Numbered from the stretch's first letter, positions 1 through 9,687 are shown. The stretch: DNA of 64,000 bases from Haloplanus sp. CK5-1 (GCF_037201915.1 NZ_CP147505.1:1736001-1800000); one strand, 5' to 3'. Notes: generated by a model from the sequence alone, not told the origin. Made by a program: numbers and translations.

Positions 1-657
1 TTGGACGGCGTCGAGGGCGCCGAGGAACTGGTCGAGCGCCACGAGGCGGTGAGCGATCTGGAGTACGAGCGCGGCCGACTCGACCGGAAACTCGCCGAGG
101 TCGAGGCGGACATCGAGGCCGCCGAGAGCGCCCGGGCCGAGCGCGAGGACCTGCGGGCCGAGCGCGACGACGTGGCGGAGCAACTCGCGACGCTGCGCGG
201 CCGCGTCGAACGGATCGAGCGCGAGACAGTCGAGACGGTCAACGACTGCATGGAGCGGATACTGAATCGGCTCGTCTTCGACGCGGTCGAACGCGTCTGG
301 ATCGAGCGCCGCGAGACCGACGACGGGACGGTCTTCGACCCGCACGTGGTGCGGACGGGGGACGACGGCACCGTCTACCGGGCGTCGGTCGACACCCTCA
401 GCAAGAGCGAGCGCGAGGTGGTCGGACTGGTGATGGCTCTCGCCGGCTACCTGGTGTACGACGTCGCGGACGCAGTCCCGGTCGTCGTTGTCGACGCCGT
501 CGAGATGCTCGACGCCGACCGTGTCCGTGGGCTGCTCGACTTCTTCGACGACCACGCGCGATACGTCGTAGCGGCGGTCCTGCCCGAGGAGGCCGCCCCG
601 CTCCGGGAGTGGTTCGACGCCGTCTCGACCGAAGCGTTCGACCCCGTCCGTTCGTGA
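1..657 (+). CDS. Archaea-specific SMC-related protein, C-terminal part (partial)
   Basis: The reading frame is open at the left edge of the window, so only about the last 218 residues are present and the true start lies outside. The visible part begins with a coiled coil rich in Glu, Arg and Ala (residues 1-80) and ends in a globular domain. That domain has a signature-like LSKSEREVVGLVMALAGYL segment followed by a hydrophobic strand ending in Asp (VPVVVVDAVEMLDADRV), which fits the ATPase tail of SMC/Rad50-like proteins with a relaxed Walker B. Haloarchaea encode a lineage-specific SMC-related family with this layout, and the assignment rests on that resemblance. A role in chromosome structure or DNA repair is inferred. 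It converges on the BCCT gene with 3 bases between the stop codons. Confidence 0.7.
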   Translation: MDGVEGAEELVERHEAVSDLEYERGRLDRKLAEVEADIEAAESARAEREDLRAERDDVAEQLATLRGRVERIERETVETVNDCMERILNRLVFDAVERVWIERRETDDGTVFDPHVVRTGDDGTVYRASVDTLSKSEREVVGLVMALAGYLVYDVADAVPVVVVDAVEMLDADRVRGLLDFFDDHARYVVAAVLPEEAAPLREWFDAVSTEAFDPVRS

Positions 658-660
658 CGG

Positions 661-2505
661 TCAGTCGTCGGGCGGGTCGCCGCCGTCGGTCGCGGCCCGG
701 CGCACCCAGCCGAGGACCGTCGCGTGGCCCCGTTCGTGGCGTCGGAACGTCGCGGCCAAGCCGACGAGGGCGACGAGCGACAGAACCGCGAAGGGGCCGC
801 CGGTCAGTACCGCCGCAGTCTGGAGGGACTGGCCGCCGCCGACGAGCAACACCGCGACGGCGACGAGTCCTTGGAACACACCCCAGAAGACGATGCTCCC
901 AGTGGTCGGGGCGGTGCCCCGCTCGGTCGTCAGAATCGCGACCACGAGGGTCGAGACGTCGGCGGAGGTGACGATGAAGACGACGATAAGTGCGAGAAAG
1001 AGGAAGAGCAGCAGACGGCCGAGAGGGAGCGCCGCGAGGACGGGGAAGCCGGCGACGGCCTCGGAGCCGCCGTGAGCCTCGACCGCCGCGAGCACGTCGG
1101 CACGGCCCGAGCGCTGGAGCGCGAGCGTCGTGCCACCGAGCAGGAGGTGCCAGAGGCCGGAGGCGGCGGACGTGGCGACGACGGCCGTGAAGACGACGGT
1201 CCGGACCTGTCGTCCCTTCGAGAGCGCGGCGAGAAAGAGGCCGGCGAAGGGGGCCCACGAGAACCACCACGACCAGTTCCAGACCGTCCACTCGGCGACC
1301 CAGTCGTCGAGGGTGGGGAGGCTCATCGGGACGAAGTCGGTGACGTACCGCGCGACGGCGACCCGGCTCGCGTCGACGACGGTGCCACGGGGCCCGACGG
1401 CGACGAGGAGGAGCGCAAAGAGGGCGAAGAGGACGAGATTGACGCCGGCGATGCGGCGGACGCCGCGGTGGACGCCGGTCTCGGCGGCGACACTGTAGAC
1501 GACGACCAGACCGGCGACGAACAGCACCGAGCCGACGCCGCCGAACGCGACGCCCCACTGGAAGTCGATGCCGGCGAGGAACTGTCGGCCGACGAACGCG
1601 ACGGAGGTGGCGACCCCGCCGATGGTGGCGAAGACGGCGAGGACGTCGACAAGCGTCGTCCAGGGGCCGTCCAGTCCGTCGACGCCGAGGAAGGGGGCGA
1701 GGACCGTCGAGACGCGGAGTGGCGCGCCGTGTCGGTGTGTGAAGTAGGCGATGGGAAGACCGACGACGAGGTAGGCGCTCCACGCGGAGATCCCCCAGTG
1801 AAACAGGGCGTAGGACAGGGCGACGCCGACGGCACCGGCCGAGCGTGGCGCGACGTCGGCGGCTGGCGGCGGCGACCCGTAGTGGAAGAGCGACTCGGCC
1901 GGCCCCCAGAAGACGACGCCGGCGGCGATGCCGGCGGTGAACACCATCGCGAAGTAGGTGGGGTAGGTGTAGTCGGGGTCGGCGTCGGGGCCACCGAGCG
2001 TGATGCTTCCCCACGGCCCGACGAGCAAGAACAGACAGTACCCCACCGCGAGGAACATCGTGACGAGGAAGAGCCAGCCAGCCTCCCGAAACAGAACGTC
2101 CCGGACGATACCGACGGCCGCGTCGGTCGCACGGGGGGCGACGAGCCACGCGACGAAGAAAAGCGACACGGCGACGACCGGTGCCGCGAACGTGACCGGT
2201 GCCTGCCGGTCGAGAAAGCCAGCGGCCCAGTCCCGGACGGGGACGTGCCTGACTCGCAGCAGGTACGGCGCGGTGGGTCGGTCGGCGGCCTCGCGTCCGG
2301 GGGCGTCGAGAGGGAGCAAAGCGAGATACGTCAGCGCGGAGCCGAAAAACAGGAGCGCGACGGCGAGCCATCCCCGCCCGGGGACGACGGGGCCGACGAT
2401 CCACGGGAAGAAGAAGCCGGCGGCAACGACGGATCCCGAGAGGGCACACACCGGGAGGAGCGCGGCCCGGATCAGCCGCTCGACGACCCCGTCGTGGGAA
2501 TCCAT
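661..2505 (-). CDS. BCCT family transporter (betaine/choline/carnitine type)
   Basis: A 614-residue polytopic membrane protein with about 12 hydrophobic segments. The tryptophan-rich BCCT signature NWSWWFSWAPFAGLF lies near residue 405, and the conserved WGPAESLFHYG segment lies nearer the N-terminus. BCCT carriers import quaternary ammonium solutes such as glycine betaine, usually coupled to sodium or protons. Start chosen at the ATG of MDSHDGVVERL, because upstream in-frame sequence is low-complexity and would overlap the divergent channel gene. It is divergent from that gene across about 110 bases. It is clearly related to, but different from, the second BCCT protein at 5143-6909, so two carriers with different substrates or affinities are likely. 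The precise substrate cannot be read from the sequence. Confidence 0.9.
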   Translation of the reverse strand: MDSHDGVVERLIRAALLPVCALSGSVVAAGFFFPWIVGPVVPGRGWLAVALLFFGSALTYLALLPLDAPGREAADRPTAPYLLRVRHVPVRDWAAGFLDRQAPVTFAAPVVAVSLFFVAWLVAPRATDAAVGIVRDVLFREAGWLFLVTMFLAVGYCLFLLVGPWGSITLGGPDADPDYTYPTYFAMVFTAGIAAGVVFWGPAESLFHYGSPPPAADVAPRSAGAVGVALSYALFHWGISAWSAYLVVGLPIAYFTHRHGAPLRVSTVLAPFLGVDGLDGPWTTLVDVLAVFATIGGVATSVAFVGRQFLAGIDFQWGVAFGGVGSVLFVAGLVVVYSVAAETGVHRGVRRIAGVNLVLFALFALLLVAVGPRGTVVDASRVAVARYVTDFVPMSLPTLDDWVAEWTVWNWSWWFSWAPFAGLFLAALSKGRQVRTVVFTAVVATSAASGLWHLLLGGTTLALQRSGRADVLAAVEAHGGSEAVAGFPVLAALPLGRLLLFLFLALIVVFIVTSADVSTLVVAILTTERGTAPTTGSIVFWGVFQGLVAVAVLLVGGGQSLQTAAVLTGGPFAVLSLVALVGLAATFRRHERGHATVLGWVRRAATDGGDPPDD

Positions 2506-2614
2506 ACCACATGATATCCCTCCGACAGCATAGGTGTGTCGTCGTCGACGACGCCGCGGTGGGCCGGAGCGCACGGAAGCGAGGTTTTTGTCGGCGGCGA
2601 CCGAACGTGATCGC

Positions 2615-3850
2615 GTGGCGAGCGATACCCCCGGGCCGCCGACCGACGCGGCACTCGAAGAACTGTTTCGCCAACCGGAACGGGTCCCACTGGTGTACTG
2701 GCGAGCGTTCTCGGGTGCGTCGACGGCAGTGTTGGCCGTGGGGACCGCGGCCGTCCTCGCATTCCTCACCGGGCTGTCGCATCTGAGTCAGGGGGCTGGT
2801 GCCCCGGCCGGCCCGCTCGCGAGCGTCCTGCCGCCGGGAATCGGCGAGGTCGTTCCCCTCGCGAGCGTCCTCTGGGCGTTCCTGCTGACGGCCACAGCCG
2901 TGGGGTTGCGGGGTGGCTACCGCCTCGCCTGGTACGGCGCACTCCTCCTGTTGCCGTTCCTCCTCGTGGTGCCGCTGGTGACGGGGACGGCGGTGGACGT
3001 CCTCCTGTTCGCCGTCGGCGGGATCGGCCTGCCGCTGGTCGCGAAAAACCGGGCGCAGTTCGATCGGGCGGTCGACCTCTCGCCGTTTCAGACGACGGCG
3101 CTGGTCGCGTTCGTCGCCGTGCAGGTGTACGGCACCGTGGGGACCTACGCCATGCGCGAGAACTTCGTCGGCGTCAACACCGTGACCGACGCGTTCTACT
3201 ACATCATCGTCACCGGAACGACCGTCGGCTACGGCGACGCGACGCCGACCACACAGGTCACGAAACTATTCACGCTGTCGGTGATCGTCCTCGGGACGGG
3301 TGCGTTCACCGTCGCGACGGGGTCGCTGCTCGTCCCCGCACTCGAATCACGCATCTCCAGTGCGTTCGGAACCATGACTGCCTCGGAACTCACACTGCTC
3401 GAGGACCACGTCCTGGTCCTCGGTCACGGCGAACTGACTGAACCGCTCCTCGACGAACTCGCGGCGACGACGGAGGTGGTCGTCGTGACGGGGGACGCCG
3501 ACGCGTCGTTCGGCGACCGGGAGGTGAACGTGTTGACGGCCGACCCGACCGACGAGGAGGCACTCCGCGACGCCCGGATCGACGCGGCGCGGGGCGTCGT
3601 CGTCGCGACGGACGACGATGCCCGGGACGCACTGGCGGTCGTCGCCGCTCGACGGGCCAACCCTGGGGTGCGAATCGTCGCGGCGGCGACAGACCAGCGA
3701 CACGTCGACAAACTCGACACCGTCGGGGCCGACGAGGTGATCAGCCCGGCGGTCATCGGCGGTCGCCTGCTCGGTCGGTCGGTACTCGACGAATCGTCGG
3801 GGTCATTCGGCGGCGTCTTCGAGGACGATGACGAGGACGCGGCGGAGTGA
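2615..3850 (+). CDS. Potassium channel with TrkA-N (RCK-type) regulatory domain
   Basis: 411 residues. The N-terminal half carries hydrophobic segments, then the pore helix and the selectivity filter TGTTVGYGD near residues 199-208, the classic potassium-channel signature. The C-terminal half starts near residue 264 with HVLVLGHGELTEPLLDELA, a Rossmann-like TrkA-N/RCK fold, which binds nucleotides or ions to gate the pore. The start is the GTG at 2615 (ASDTPGPPTD follows). The longer upstream frame begins with an arginine run untypical of haloarchaeal proteins. The next gene encodes a UspA protein, 72 bases downstream, and BCCT osmolyte carriers lie on both sides, so a role in ionic and osmotic balance is a reasonable inference. 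Confidence 0.9.
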   Translation: MASDTPGPPTDAALEELFRQPERVPLVYWRAFSGASTAVLAVGTAAVLAFLTGLSHLSQGAGAPAGPLASVLPPGIGEVVPLASVLWAFLLTATAVGLRGGYRLAWYGALLLLPFLLVVPLVTGTAVDVLLFAVGGIGLPLVAKNRAQFDRAVDLSPFQTTALVAFVAVQVYGTVGTYAMRENFVGVNTVTDAFYYIIVTGTTVGYGDATPTTQVTKLFTLSVIVLGTGAFTVATGSLLVPALESRISSAFGTMTASELTLLEDHVLVLGHGELTEPLLDELAATTEVVVVTGDADASFGDREVNVLTADPTDEEALRDARIDAARGVVVATDDDARDALAVVAARRANPGVRIVAAATDQRHVDKLDTVGADEVISPAVIGGRLLGRSVLDESSGSFGGVFEDDDEDAAE

Positions 3851-3922
3851 TCCCGAGAGCGCGACCCCTCCCCAAAGTTATTTGCTCCCGACATGAGAAC
3901 GCAACCCAAGGGACAAGGAGAC

Positions 3923-4363
3923 ATGTACGACAGCATCCTGCTTCCCTTCGACGGAAGCGACGAGGCACGGAAAGGTGCCAACCACGGACTCGACCTCGCG
4001 TCGACGTGTGGGGCGACGGTCCACGCGATGTACGTCGTCGACCTCCCGGGCGCGCCCCGGACGGTGTACATCCGGGACGACGAGGACGAGATGCGCGAGG
4101 AGTACCGCGAGTACGGCGAGGAGGTCACCGGAGACATCTGTGACCGCGCGACCGAGATGGGCCTCGACTGTGAGACGGTCATCAAGAGCGGGTCGCCGGC
4201 CGAGGAGATCACCGAATACGCCGAGTCCGAGGGAATCGAGGCCATCGTGCTGGGGAGCGCGTACCGGGGGAAGTTCCGCGCGTTGCTGGGAAGCACGGCC
4301 GAGAAGGTGGTCCGCACCTCCGAGGTGCCGGTGGTGACGGTGCGGCAACTGGTGAACGAGTGA
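3923..4363 (+). CDS. UspA family universal stress protein
   Basis: 146 residues, the usual size for a single-domain Usp. It opens with MYDSILLPFDGSDEA, the standard first strand with its ATP-contacting Asp. Near the C-terminus is the Usp ATP-binding motif, seen here as GSAYRGKFRALLGSTAEKVV, ending in a VPVVTV strand. Start taken at 3923 because homologous Usp proteins begin at this Met, and a purine-rich GGACAAGGAG stretch lies just upstream. In archaea Usp proteins often sit beside transporters and channels and may sense adenine nucleotides. A link to the upstream channel gene is inferred from proximity only. Confidence 0.92.
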   Translation: MYDSILLPFDGSDEARKGANHGLDLASTCGATVHAMYVVDLPGAPRTVYIRDDEDEMREEYREYGEEVTGDICDRATEMGLDCETVIKSGSPAEEITEYAESEGIEAIVLGSAYRGKFRALLGSTAEKVVRTSEVPVVTVRQLVNE

Positions 4364-4372
4364 CCGCCACAG

Positions 4373-4561
4373 TCACGCGCCAGTGTCGCTACTCGAGCCC
4401 CGCAGCCACCGCTCGCGGAGGTAGATGAGCAGGCTGGCGCTCAGGAAGCACAGCCCCGCGACGCTCAGTCGATCCGCCGCCATCGTCACCAGTGCGACGG
4501 CGAACAGGACGACGACGAGCGCCGCCAGCGCCGTCGGGACGAACTCGAGCACGGTGGCCAC
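4373..4561 (-). CDS. Small two-helix membrane protein
   Basis: A 62-residue protein with two hydrophobic stretches (LAALVVVLFAVALVTMAA and VAGLCFLSASLLIYL), so probably an inner-membrane hairpin. It begins at a GTG (ATVLEFVPTALAAL follows) located 33 bases after the stop of the zinc-ribbon gene on the same strand, suggesting a two-gene operon. The stop is a TGA 9 bases from the end of the convergent uspA gene. The family was not recognised, and no catalytic residues are visible. A longer reading upstream is possible but would overlap the preceding gene. Confidence 0.6.
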   Translation of the reverse strand: MATVLEFVPTALAALVVVLFAVALVTMAADRLSVAGLCFLSASLLIYLRERWLRGSSSDTGA

Positions 4562-4593
4562 AACGACGTGGGGGCGCAAGGATCTGTCGCCGG

Positions 4594-5043
4594 TCAGTAG
4601 AAGTGTTTGAGCTCCCAGTGGTACTGGCAGTTCCCACACGTCGCCCACTCCGGGACGTCGAAGGTGTGTGGGTGTCGTCGTCCGTGTTGCATGGGGGTCC
4701 GACAGACCGGACAGGTCAGGGTCAGAAGTTCCAGATCGGTGAACCGATCCGACTGGAACTCGGCCGCACACGCCGGACAGTCGATCGGGTCACGCGCGTC
4801 GGCCTGCAGGATTTCGGCCGCACACTCGGGACACCGGACCGTCGCAGGAGGTCGGTGTCCCCACCCGGTGTCGCCGTCGATGGTGGTGGTGTGGGTTTCG
4901 ACGCTCGACAGTCGGAAGGCGTTGGGGTCGTCGGCCGTCCTGAGCGGGGCCACCAGCCGTTCGCCGATCCGGGTGACGAGGTCGACGCCACGGGTGAGCG
5001 CCCGTCGGAGCGTCGCGACCCGATCCCCGGCGTCGTCAGTCAC
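4594..5043 (-). CDS. Zinc-ribbon protein with three CPxC-type knuckles
   Basis: 149 residues beginning at a GTG. The N-terminal third is a plain helical region. The C-terminal part has paired knuckles CPEC, CPAC, CPVC and CGNC, enough for two zinc ribbons. The last residues (HWELKHFY) end just past the final knuckle. Such CPxCG proteins are numerous in haloarchaea and usually have no known function; protein or nucleic acid binding is the common guess. It is followed by a small membrane protein on the same strand. A TATA-like TATAAAT lies a little upstream at about 5064-5070 in the opposite orientation, so the promoter is uncertain. Confidence 0.75.
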   Translation of the reverse strand: MTDDAGDRVATLRRALTRGVDLVTRIGERLVAPLRTADDPNAFRLSSVETHTTTIDGDTGWGHRPPATVRCPECAAEILQADARDPIDCPACAAEFQSDRFTDLELLTLTCPVCRTPMQHGRRHPHTFDVPEWATCGNCQYHWELKHFY

Positions 5044-5142
5044 ACCGGCATTACGCGCGCGTCGATATAAATGACTCGTCGGGGGCAGGTTCTGGTGTGG
5101 GAAGGCGCACGAACGCCCGAACGCGCGGGGCGACCGAAGGGG

Positions 5143-6909
5143 TCAGTCGCCGCTGGCGGCGTCGTCACCCTCCCTGATGTCGGTGACCATCTCGTCGCCG
5201 CTCGTCGTCACGTCGACGTTCTCGCGGTCGGTCAACTCCTCGATCGTCTCGGCGAACTCCTCGGATTCGAGGATCTCGTACTCGTTGTCGAGGCCGAGAT
5301 AGACGGTGTAACACATCAGACAGAGGATGACCGCGAAGGGAAGGCCGGTCGTGATCGCGGCCGTCTGCAGGGCGGTCAGGCCGCCGCCGATCAGCAGGAC
5401 CGACGCGACGCCGCCCTCGGTGACCGCCCAGAAGATGCGCTGGGTCCTCGGCACGTCGTGTTTGCCGCCGGAGGTCAGGTGGTCGATGACCAGCGACCCC
5501 GAGTCGGAGGACGTGACGAAGAAGGTGATCACCAGAAGCGTCGCCAACAGCCCGGACACGACGCCGATCGGGTACTGGTTCAGCGTGACGAACATCCCGA
5601 GCGTCTCGAAGGAGGCGTACCCCAGTTCGGCGTACTGCGTCTGGACGGGACCGCCGCCGATGGCGAGGTTCAGCGCGGCCCCGCCGAAGGTCGACAGCCA
5701 GATGGTCGAGAAGATGGCGGGGAGAAAGAGCACGCCGAGGACGAACTGCCGGATCGTCCGCCCCTTCGAGATGCGGGCGATGAACATCCCGACAAAGGGC
5801 GACCACGCGATCCACCAGCCCCAGTAGAAGACGGTCCACGCAGTCGGCGTGCCGTTGGCCGCGGAGTTGAGCGTCCCGGTGAAGAAGCCGAGGCCGAGGA
5901 TGTTCTGGAGGTACGCACCGAGTCCCTCGACCCAGGTGCCGAGGATGAACACCGTGGGGCCGACGATCAGAAGGAAGCCGAGCAGAACGAACATCAGGTA
6001 GAGGTTCACGGTACTCAGGCGCTTGACGCCGCCGTCGAGGCCCGCCGCGACCGAGAGGGTCGCGATGGCCGTGATGCCGGCGATGAGTAGGACCTGGACG
6101 GTCGTCCCGGTCGGGATGTTCGCCACGCCGAGCATCTCGCTCCCGAAGACGTAGGAGAGCCCGCTGTTCACCTGCGCGACGCCCAACCCCAGCGACGTCG
6201 AGAGACCGAACAGCGTCGCGAACACCGTCACGAGGTCGATGACGTGACCGGGCCAGCCGTAGATGCGGTCGCCGAGCAGCGGCCAGAAGATAGAGCGGAA
6301 GGTGAGCGGGAGGCCACGGTTGAACGAGAAGAAGGCGAGGCCGAGACCCACGAGGCCGTAGACGGCCCACGGGTGGAGCCCCCAGTGGAAGAACGTCTGG
6401 GCCATCGCACTGGCCGCGGCCGCTCCGGTCCCGGCCTCGGCGCCGAAGTACGACGGCGGGGTGTTGAGGTAGAACATCGGTTCGGTGACGCTGAAGAACA
6501 TGAGACCGATCCCCATGCCGGCGCTGAACAGCATCGCCATCCACGAGAAGTCACTGAACTCCTTCTCGGCCTCCACGCCACCGATCTTGATCTTGCCGTA
6601 CTTGCTGAACGCGAAAAAGAGGAGCACGACGATGAAGAGGTTCACCACCAGCAGGTAGAACCAGCCGAAGTTGGTGCCGATGAAGTTGAACAGTGCGGTG
6701 TACGCTTCCGATGCTTGGTCGCCGAGCAGGATCGTCACGGCGATGAACAGTGCGATCAGGACCAGCGCGACCGGAAAGACGACGGGGTGAATGTCGAAGC
6801 CCATCGCCTGGATGTTGGTGTCTCCGGGTTCGCGGTCCGAGTCGGGGTGGAAGAGTTCGACTTGGAGCCCGTCGGACATCTCGCCGGTCGTGTCGTCCGA
6901 TTCAGCCAT
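5143..6909 (-). CDS. BCCT family glycine betaine/choline transporter
   Basis: 588 residues, a typical BCCT length, with about 12 transmembrane segments and acidic N- and C-terminal tails. The substrate-site tryptophan box FYWGWWIAWSPFVGMF is near residue 360, and the early GMGIGLMFFSVTEPMFY motif is also present. These match the BetP/OpuD group better than the first BCCT protein in the window does. The charged C-terminal tail, which in BetP takes part in osmosensing, is about 50 residues here. It lies just downstream of the dimethylglycine dehydrogenase-like and sarcosine oxidase-like genes on the same strand, so import of betaine for catabolism as well as osmoprotection is likely. The exact substrate is inferred. 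Confidence 0.92.
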   Translation of the reverse strand: MAESDDTTGEMSDGLQVELFHPDSDREPGDTNIQAMGFDIHPVVFPVALVLIALFIAVTILLGDQASEAYTALFNFIGTNFGWFYLLVVNLFIVVLLFFAFSKYGKIKIGGVEAEKEFSDFSWMAMLFSAGMGIGLMFFSVTEPMFYLNTPPSYFGAEAGTGAAAASAMAQTFFHWGLHPWAVYGLVGLGLAFFSFNRGLPLTFRSIFWPLLGDRIYGWPGHVIDLVTVFATLFGLSTSLGLGVAQVNSGLSYVFGSEMLGVANIPTGTTVQVLLIAGITAIATLSVAAGLDGGVKRLSTVNLYLMFVLLGFLLIVGPTVFILGTWVEGLGAYLQNILGLGFFTGTLNSAANGTPTAWTVFYWGWWIAWSPFVGMFIARISKGRTIRQFVLGVLFLPAIFSTIWLSTFGGAALNLAIGGGPVQTQYAELGYASFETLGMFVTLNQYPIGVVSGLLATLLVITFFVTSSDSGSLVIDHLTSGGKHDVPRTQRIFWAVTEGGVASVLLIGGGLTALQTAAITTGLPFAVILCLMCYTVYLGLDNEYEILESEEFAETIEELTDRENVDVTTSGDEMVTDIREGDDAASGD

Positions 6910-7131
6910 ACCGTCCCTCCGTCCGGGAGGTGCCGGTCGTCGGTCGTGGTTCGGTCATGTGTCGTATGTGTGATCGTCGGGTCGGTCGTCGGTCGGTACG
7001 GAGCCGTCGACGGCTATCGTGATCATAGGTTCCGCAGCCCATGATACAAACCCACATGCGACCCTACGCGTTCTGTCAAATAAAGATTGGTATTTCCTCG
7101 AACTATTTTCCGACGAAAGGAAAGCGTCGAC

Positions 7132-9687
7132 CTACCGGAGAAGCTTCTCCCGCCCGGGGTCGAACAGCGGTTCGTCGCGCACGGTGGCGTCGTACATCTC
7201 GCCCTCACACAGGAGTTCGACGGCGGTGCCGGCGTCGGCGTACTCGACGGGGAGGTAGGTGTAGGCGACGGACTCGCCGACGCTGTAGCCGTAGTCGCCA
7301 GCCTGCACGTAGCCGAGCGTCTCGCCGTCCTTGCGGACCGGTCGCCCGGCGAGGACGCGGTCGGTCGAGTCGTCGAGCGTCACGGGGGTGATCCGACTGT
7401 CGACGCCCGCCTCGCGTTTCCGTTCGAGGGCGTCGCGGCCGACGAACTCCGTGTCCGTGTCGACGGCGAAGGGAAGGCCCGCGGCGACGGGGTCGGTGTC
7501 GGTGTCGATATCGGTTCCCCAGAGCCGGTACCCCTTCTCCAGGCGCATGGATTCGAGGGCACCGGTCCCCATCGGCCGCACGTCGAGGTCCTGCCCCGCC
7601 TCCCACAGCGTCTCCCACAGCCGCGCGCCGTACTCGGTGGGCGTCCACAGTTCCCACCCGAGTTCGCCGACGTACGACACCCGGAGCGCGATGGCGGGCA
7701 CGTCGCCGACGTAGAGGCGCTTGGCGCCGAAGTAGGGGAACCCCTCGGCGGAGACGTCCGTTTCCGTCACCCGCTGGAGCAGGAGTCGGGACTTGGGCCC
7801 CCACAGCCCGATAGTCGACTTCGCGCCCTCCTCGACGGTGACGGAGACGGTGTCGGGGGCGTGGGACTGCAGCCACGAGCCGTGGATGCCCGGCGAGTTG
7901 CCGCCGCCGGTCGTCACCATGAACTCGTCGTCGTCGAGGCGGACGACGGTCACGTCGGCGAGGATGTTGCCGCCCTCGTTCAACAGGAGGGAGTAGCGAA
8001 CCCGACCCACGTCGACGTCGACGTCGTTGCTACACACCCTCTGGAGGAAGTCGGCCGCGTCCGGGCCCTCCACGGTGATCGACGCGAACGACGTCATGTC
8101 GAACATGGAGACGTGGTCGCGCGTGTGGAGGTGCTCCGCCCCCTCGATGGGCGAGCGGTTGATCGCCGCCCAGCCCTCCTGGTCGGGGATGCGGTCGGCG
8201 TACCGCTCCACGAGGTCGGCGTTGGAGTCGTACCACTTCGGCGACTCCCAGCCCCCCGACTGGGCGAACTCCGCGCCCAGGTCGCGCTGGTGACTGTGGA
8301 AGGGGCTTCGGCGCAGGCCGCGGTGGTCGTCGGGTTGCCAGCCGGGGTCGACGATGCTGTACACCTGGCGGTACTGCGTCGCGCCGCGGTCGACGAAGTA
8401 GGGTTTGCTGCCGGCGTGGGGTTCGAACCGCTCGACGTGGATGCCGCCGGTGGGGACGGGGCCGGAGGGGAGCCGCGGGACGCCGTTCTCCATCCACTCC
8501 GCGAGGAGTTTGCCGTAGCCGCCGGAGTGGGTCCACCAGATGGCGAGGGCGGTCCACAGGCCGTCGACCGCAGACGTCTCGCCGACCAGCGGCATCCCGT
8601 CGGGGGTGAACACGAAGATGCCGTTCTCCGTGGTCTGGAAGTCGAGGTCCTCGGTGACGGGAAGCAGTTCCTCGAAGGCCCGCTTCGCCGACGTGTCGCG
8701 GTCGGGATGGGTCGCTCGCTTCCAGTGGCGATCGGTGAACTCCCGGACCGACGCCTGCCGTCGCTCGGTGTTCGACCCCATCGCGTCGGGGTCGACGGAG
8801 AGCGTCTCGTGGTTGTACGAACCCAGGCCGAGGGCGTCGCCGTGGGTGCGGAAGTACAGCGAGTGGTCCTGATCGCGGCCCACGGGTCGGGAGGGGGTCT
8901 TCCCCATGGCGTCCGCGATGCTCCGGTCGCCGGGCACGTCCATGGCCTCGGTGTCGACGCGGGTCGCCGGGTCGGTGCCGGCCAACTCCGGCACGGGTTC
9001 GGTGACGGCGTACTGGTGTTCGACGGGCGCGATGGGTAAATCGAGGCCGGCCATCTTCCCGGTCTGGTAGCCCCAGTTGTTCGTCGCGATCACACACCGT
9101 TCGCAGTCGATCCGACCGCGGTCGGTCTCGACGGCGGTCACCGTCCCGCCGGTCACGTCGAGGTCGGTCACCGCGGTGTGGCCGTAGAAGTCGGCATCGG
9201 ACTCCCCGATATACCACTGGAGGGCGGCGACGCCGTCGACCCGGCCGTCGGTCGGGGAGTAGTACCCCCCGAGGATCGCGTCCTCGTCGACGAGCGGGAG
9301 GTAGTCGGTGACCTCGGAGGGCGTCAACAGTTCCGGGTCGGGGAGGCCGTACGCCGTCGCGTGCTCGACCCGGCGCTGGAGGAAGTCCATCCGCTCCTCG
9401 GAGCGGGCCGTCTCGATGCCGCCCACCTCGTCGTACACCCCGGCGTCGTCGAGGAGGCGACTCGTGTAGTGGGCCGTCTTCGTCATCAGTTGCGACGGCG
9501 ACGTCTGGAACATGATCCCCGGCGCGTGGGTGGAGGACCCGCCGGTGACGGGCAAGGGCCCCTTATCGACGACGACGACGTTCTCGGCGCCGAGTTCCGA
9601 GAGGTGGTACGCGACGCTACAGCCGACCGCACCGGCCCCGACGACGACGGTCTCCGCGGAGGACGGGAGCGTGGAATCCGTTCGCAT
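7132..9687 (-). CDS. FAD-dependent oxidoreductase/GcvT fusion, dimethylglycine or sarcosine dehydrogenase-like
   Basis: 851 residues, the usual size for dimethylglycine/sarcosine dehydrogenases. Residues 12-45 form a DAO-type FAD-binding fold (VVVGAGAVGCSVAYHLSELG), followed by GGSSTHAPG. The FAD domain spans about 390 residues. The C-terminal half is an aminomethyltransferase (GcvT) fold with SYVGELGWELW and a DxExF-type end. Family members oxidise N-methyl groups on dimethylglycine or sarcosine, and the GcvT half captures the one-carbon unit on tetrahydrofolate. The chosen ATG at 9687 gives the normal MRTDSTLPSSAET start. Divergent or adjacent genes encode sarcosine oxidase, a DmdA-like protein and a Rieske demethylase, so dimethylglycine is the likely substrate. 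Substrate choice between dimethylglycine and sarcosine cannot be settled by eye. Confidence 0.85.
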   Translation of the reverse strand: MRTDSTLPSSAETVVVGAGAVGCSVAYHLSELGAENVVVVDKGPLPVTGGSSTHAPGIMFQTSPSQLMTKTAHYTSRLLDDAGVYDEVGGIETARSEERMDFLQRRVEHATAYGLPDPELLTPSEVTDYLPLVDEDAILGGYYSPTDGRVDGVAALQWYIGESDADFYGHTAVTDLDVTGGTVTAVETDRGRIDCERCVIATNNWGYQTGKMAGLDLPIAPVEHQYAVTEPVPELAGTDPATRVDTEAMDVPGDRSIADAMGKTPSRPVGRDQDHSLYFRTHGDALGLGSYNHETLSVDPDAMGSNTERRQASVREFTDRHWKRATHPDRDTSAKRAFEELLPVTEDLDFQTTENGIFVFTPDGMPLVGETSAVDGLWTALAIWWTHSGGYGKLLAEWMENGVPRLPSGPVPTGGIHVERFEPHAGSKPYFVDRGATQYRQVYSIVDPGWQPDDHRGLRRSPFHSHQRDLGAEFAQSGGWESPKWYDSNADLVERYADRIPDQEGWAAINRSPIEGAEHLHTRDHVSMFDMTSFASITVEGPDAADFLQRVCSNDVDVDVGRVRYSLLLNEGGNILADVTVVRLDDDEFMVTTGGGNSPGIHGSWLQSHAPDTVSVTVEEGAKSTIGLWGPKSRLLLQRVTETDVSAEGFPYFGAKRLYVGDVPAIALRVSYVGELGWELWTPTEYGARLWETLWEAGQDLDVRPMGTGALESMRLEKGYRLWGTDIDTDTDPVAAGLPFAVDTDTEFVGRDALERKREAGVDSRITPVTLDDSTDRVLAGRPVRKDGETLGYVQAGDYGYSVGESVAYTYLPVEYADAGTAVELLCEGEMYDATVRDEPLFDPGREKLLR

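Noticed and set aside
398-2782. Very long open frames opposite or offset to the first BCCT gene (398-2782 minus in another frame, 724-2514 plus)
   Set aside because: They are Arg/Pro- or Asp/Gly-biased and arise from the GC-rich third positions of the real gene; no family features.
5071-6090. Plus-strand open frame opposite the second BCCT gene
   Set aside because: Composition (Gly, Asp, Arg, His runs) is that of an antisense shadow, and the BCCT gene has clear motifs.
7087-9039. 650-codon plus-strand frame opposite the dehydrogenase/GcvT gene
   Set aside because: Repetitive VG/GV/HP-rich sequence without motifs; shadow of the real gene.
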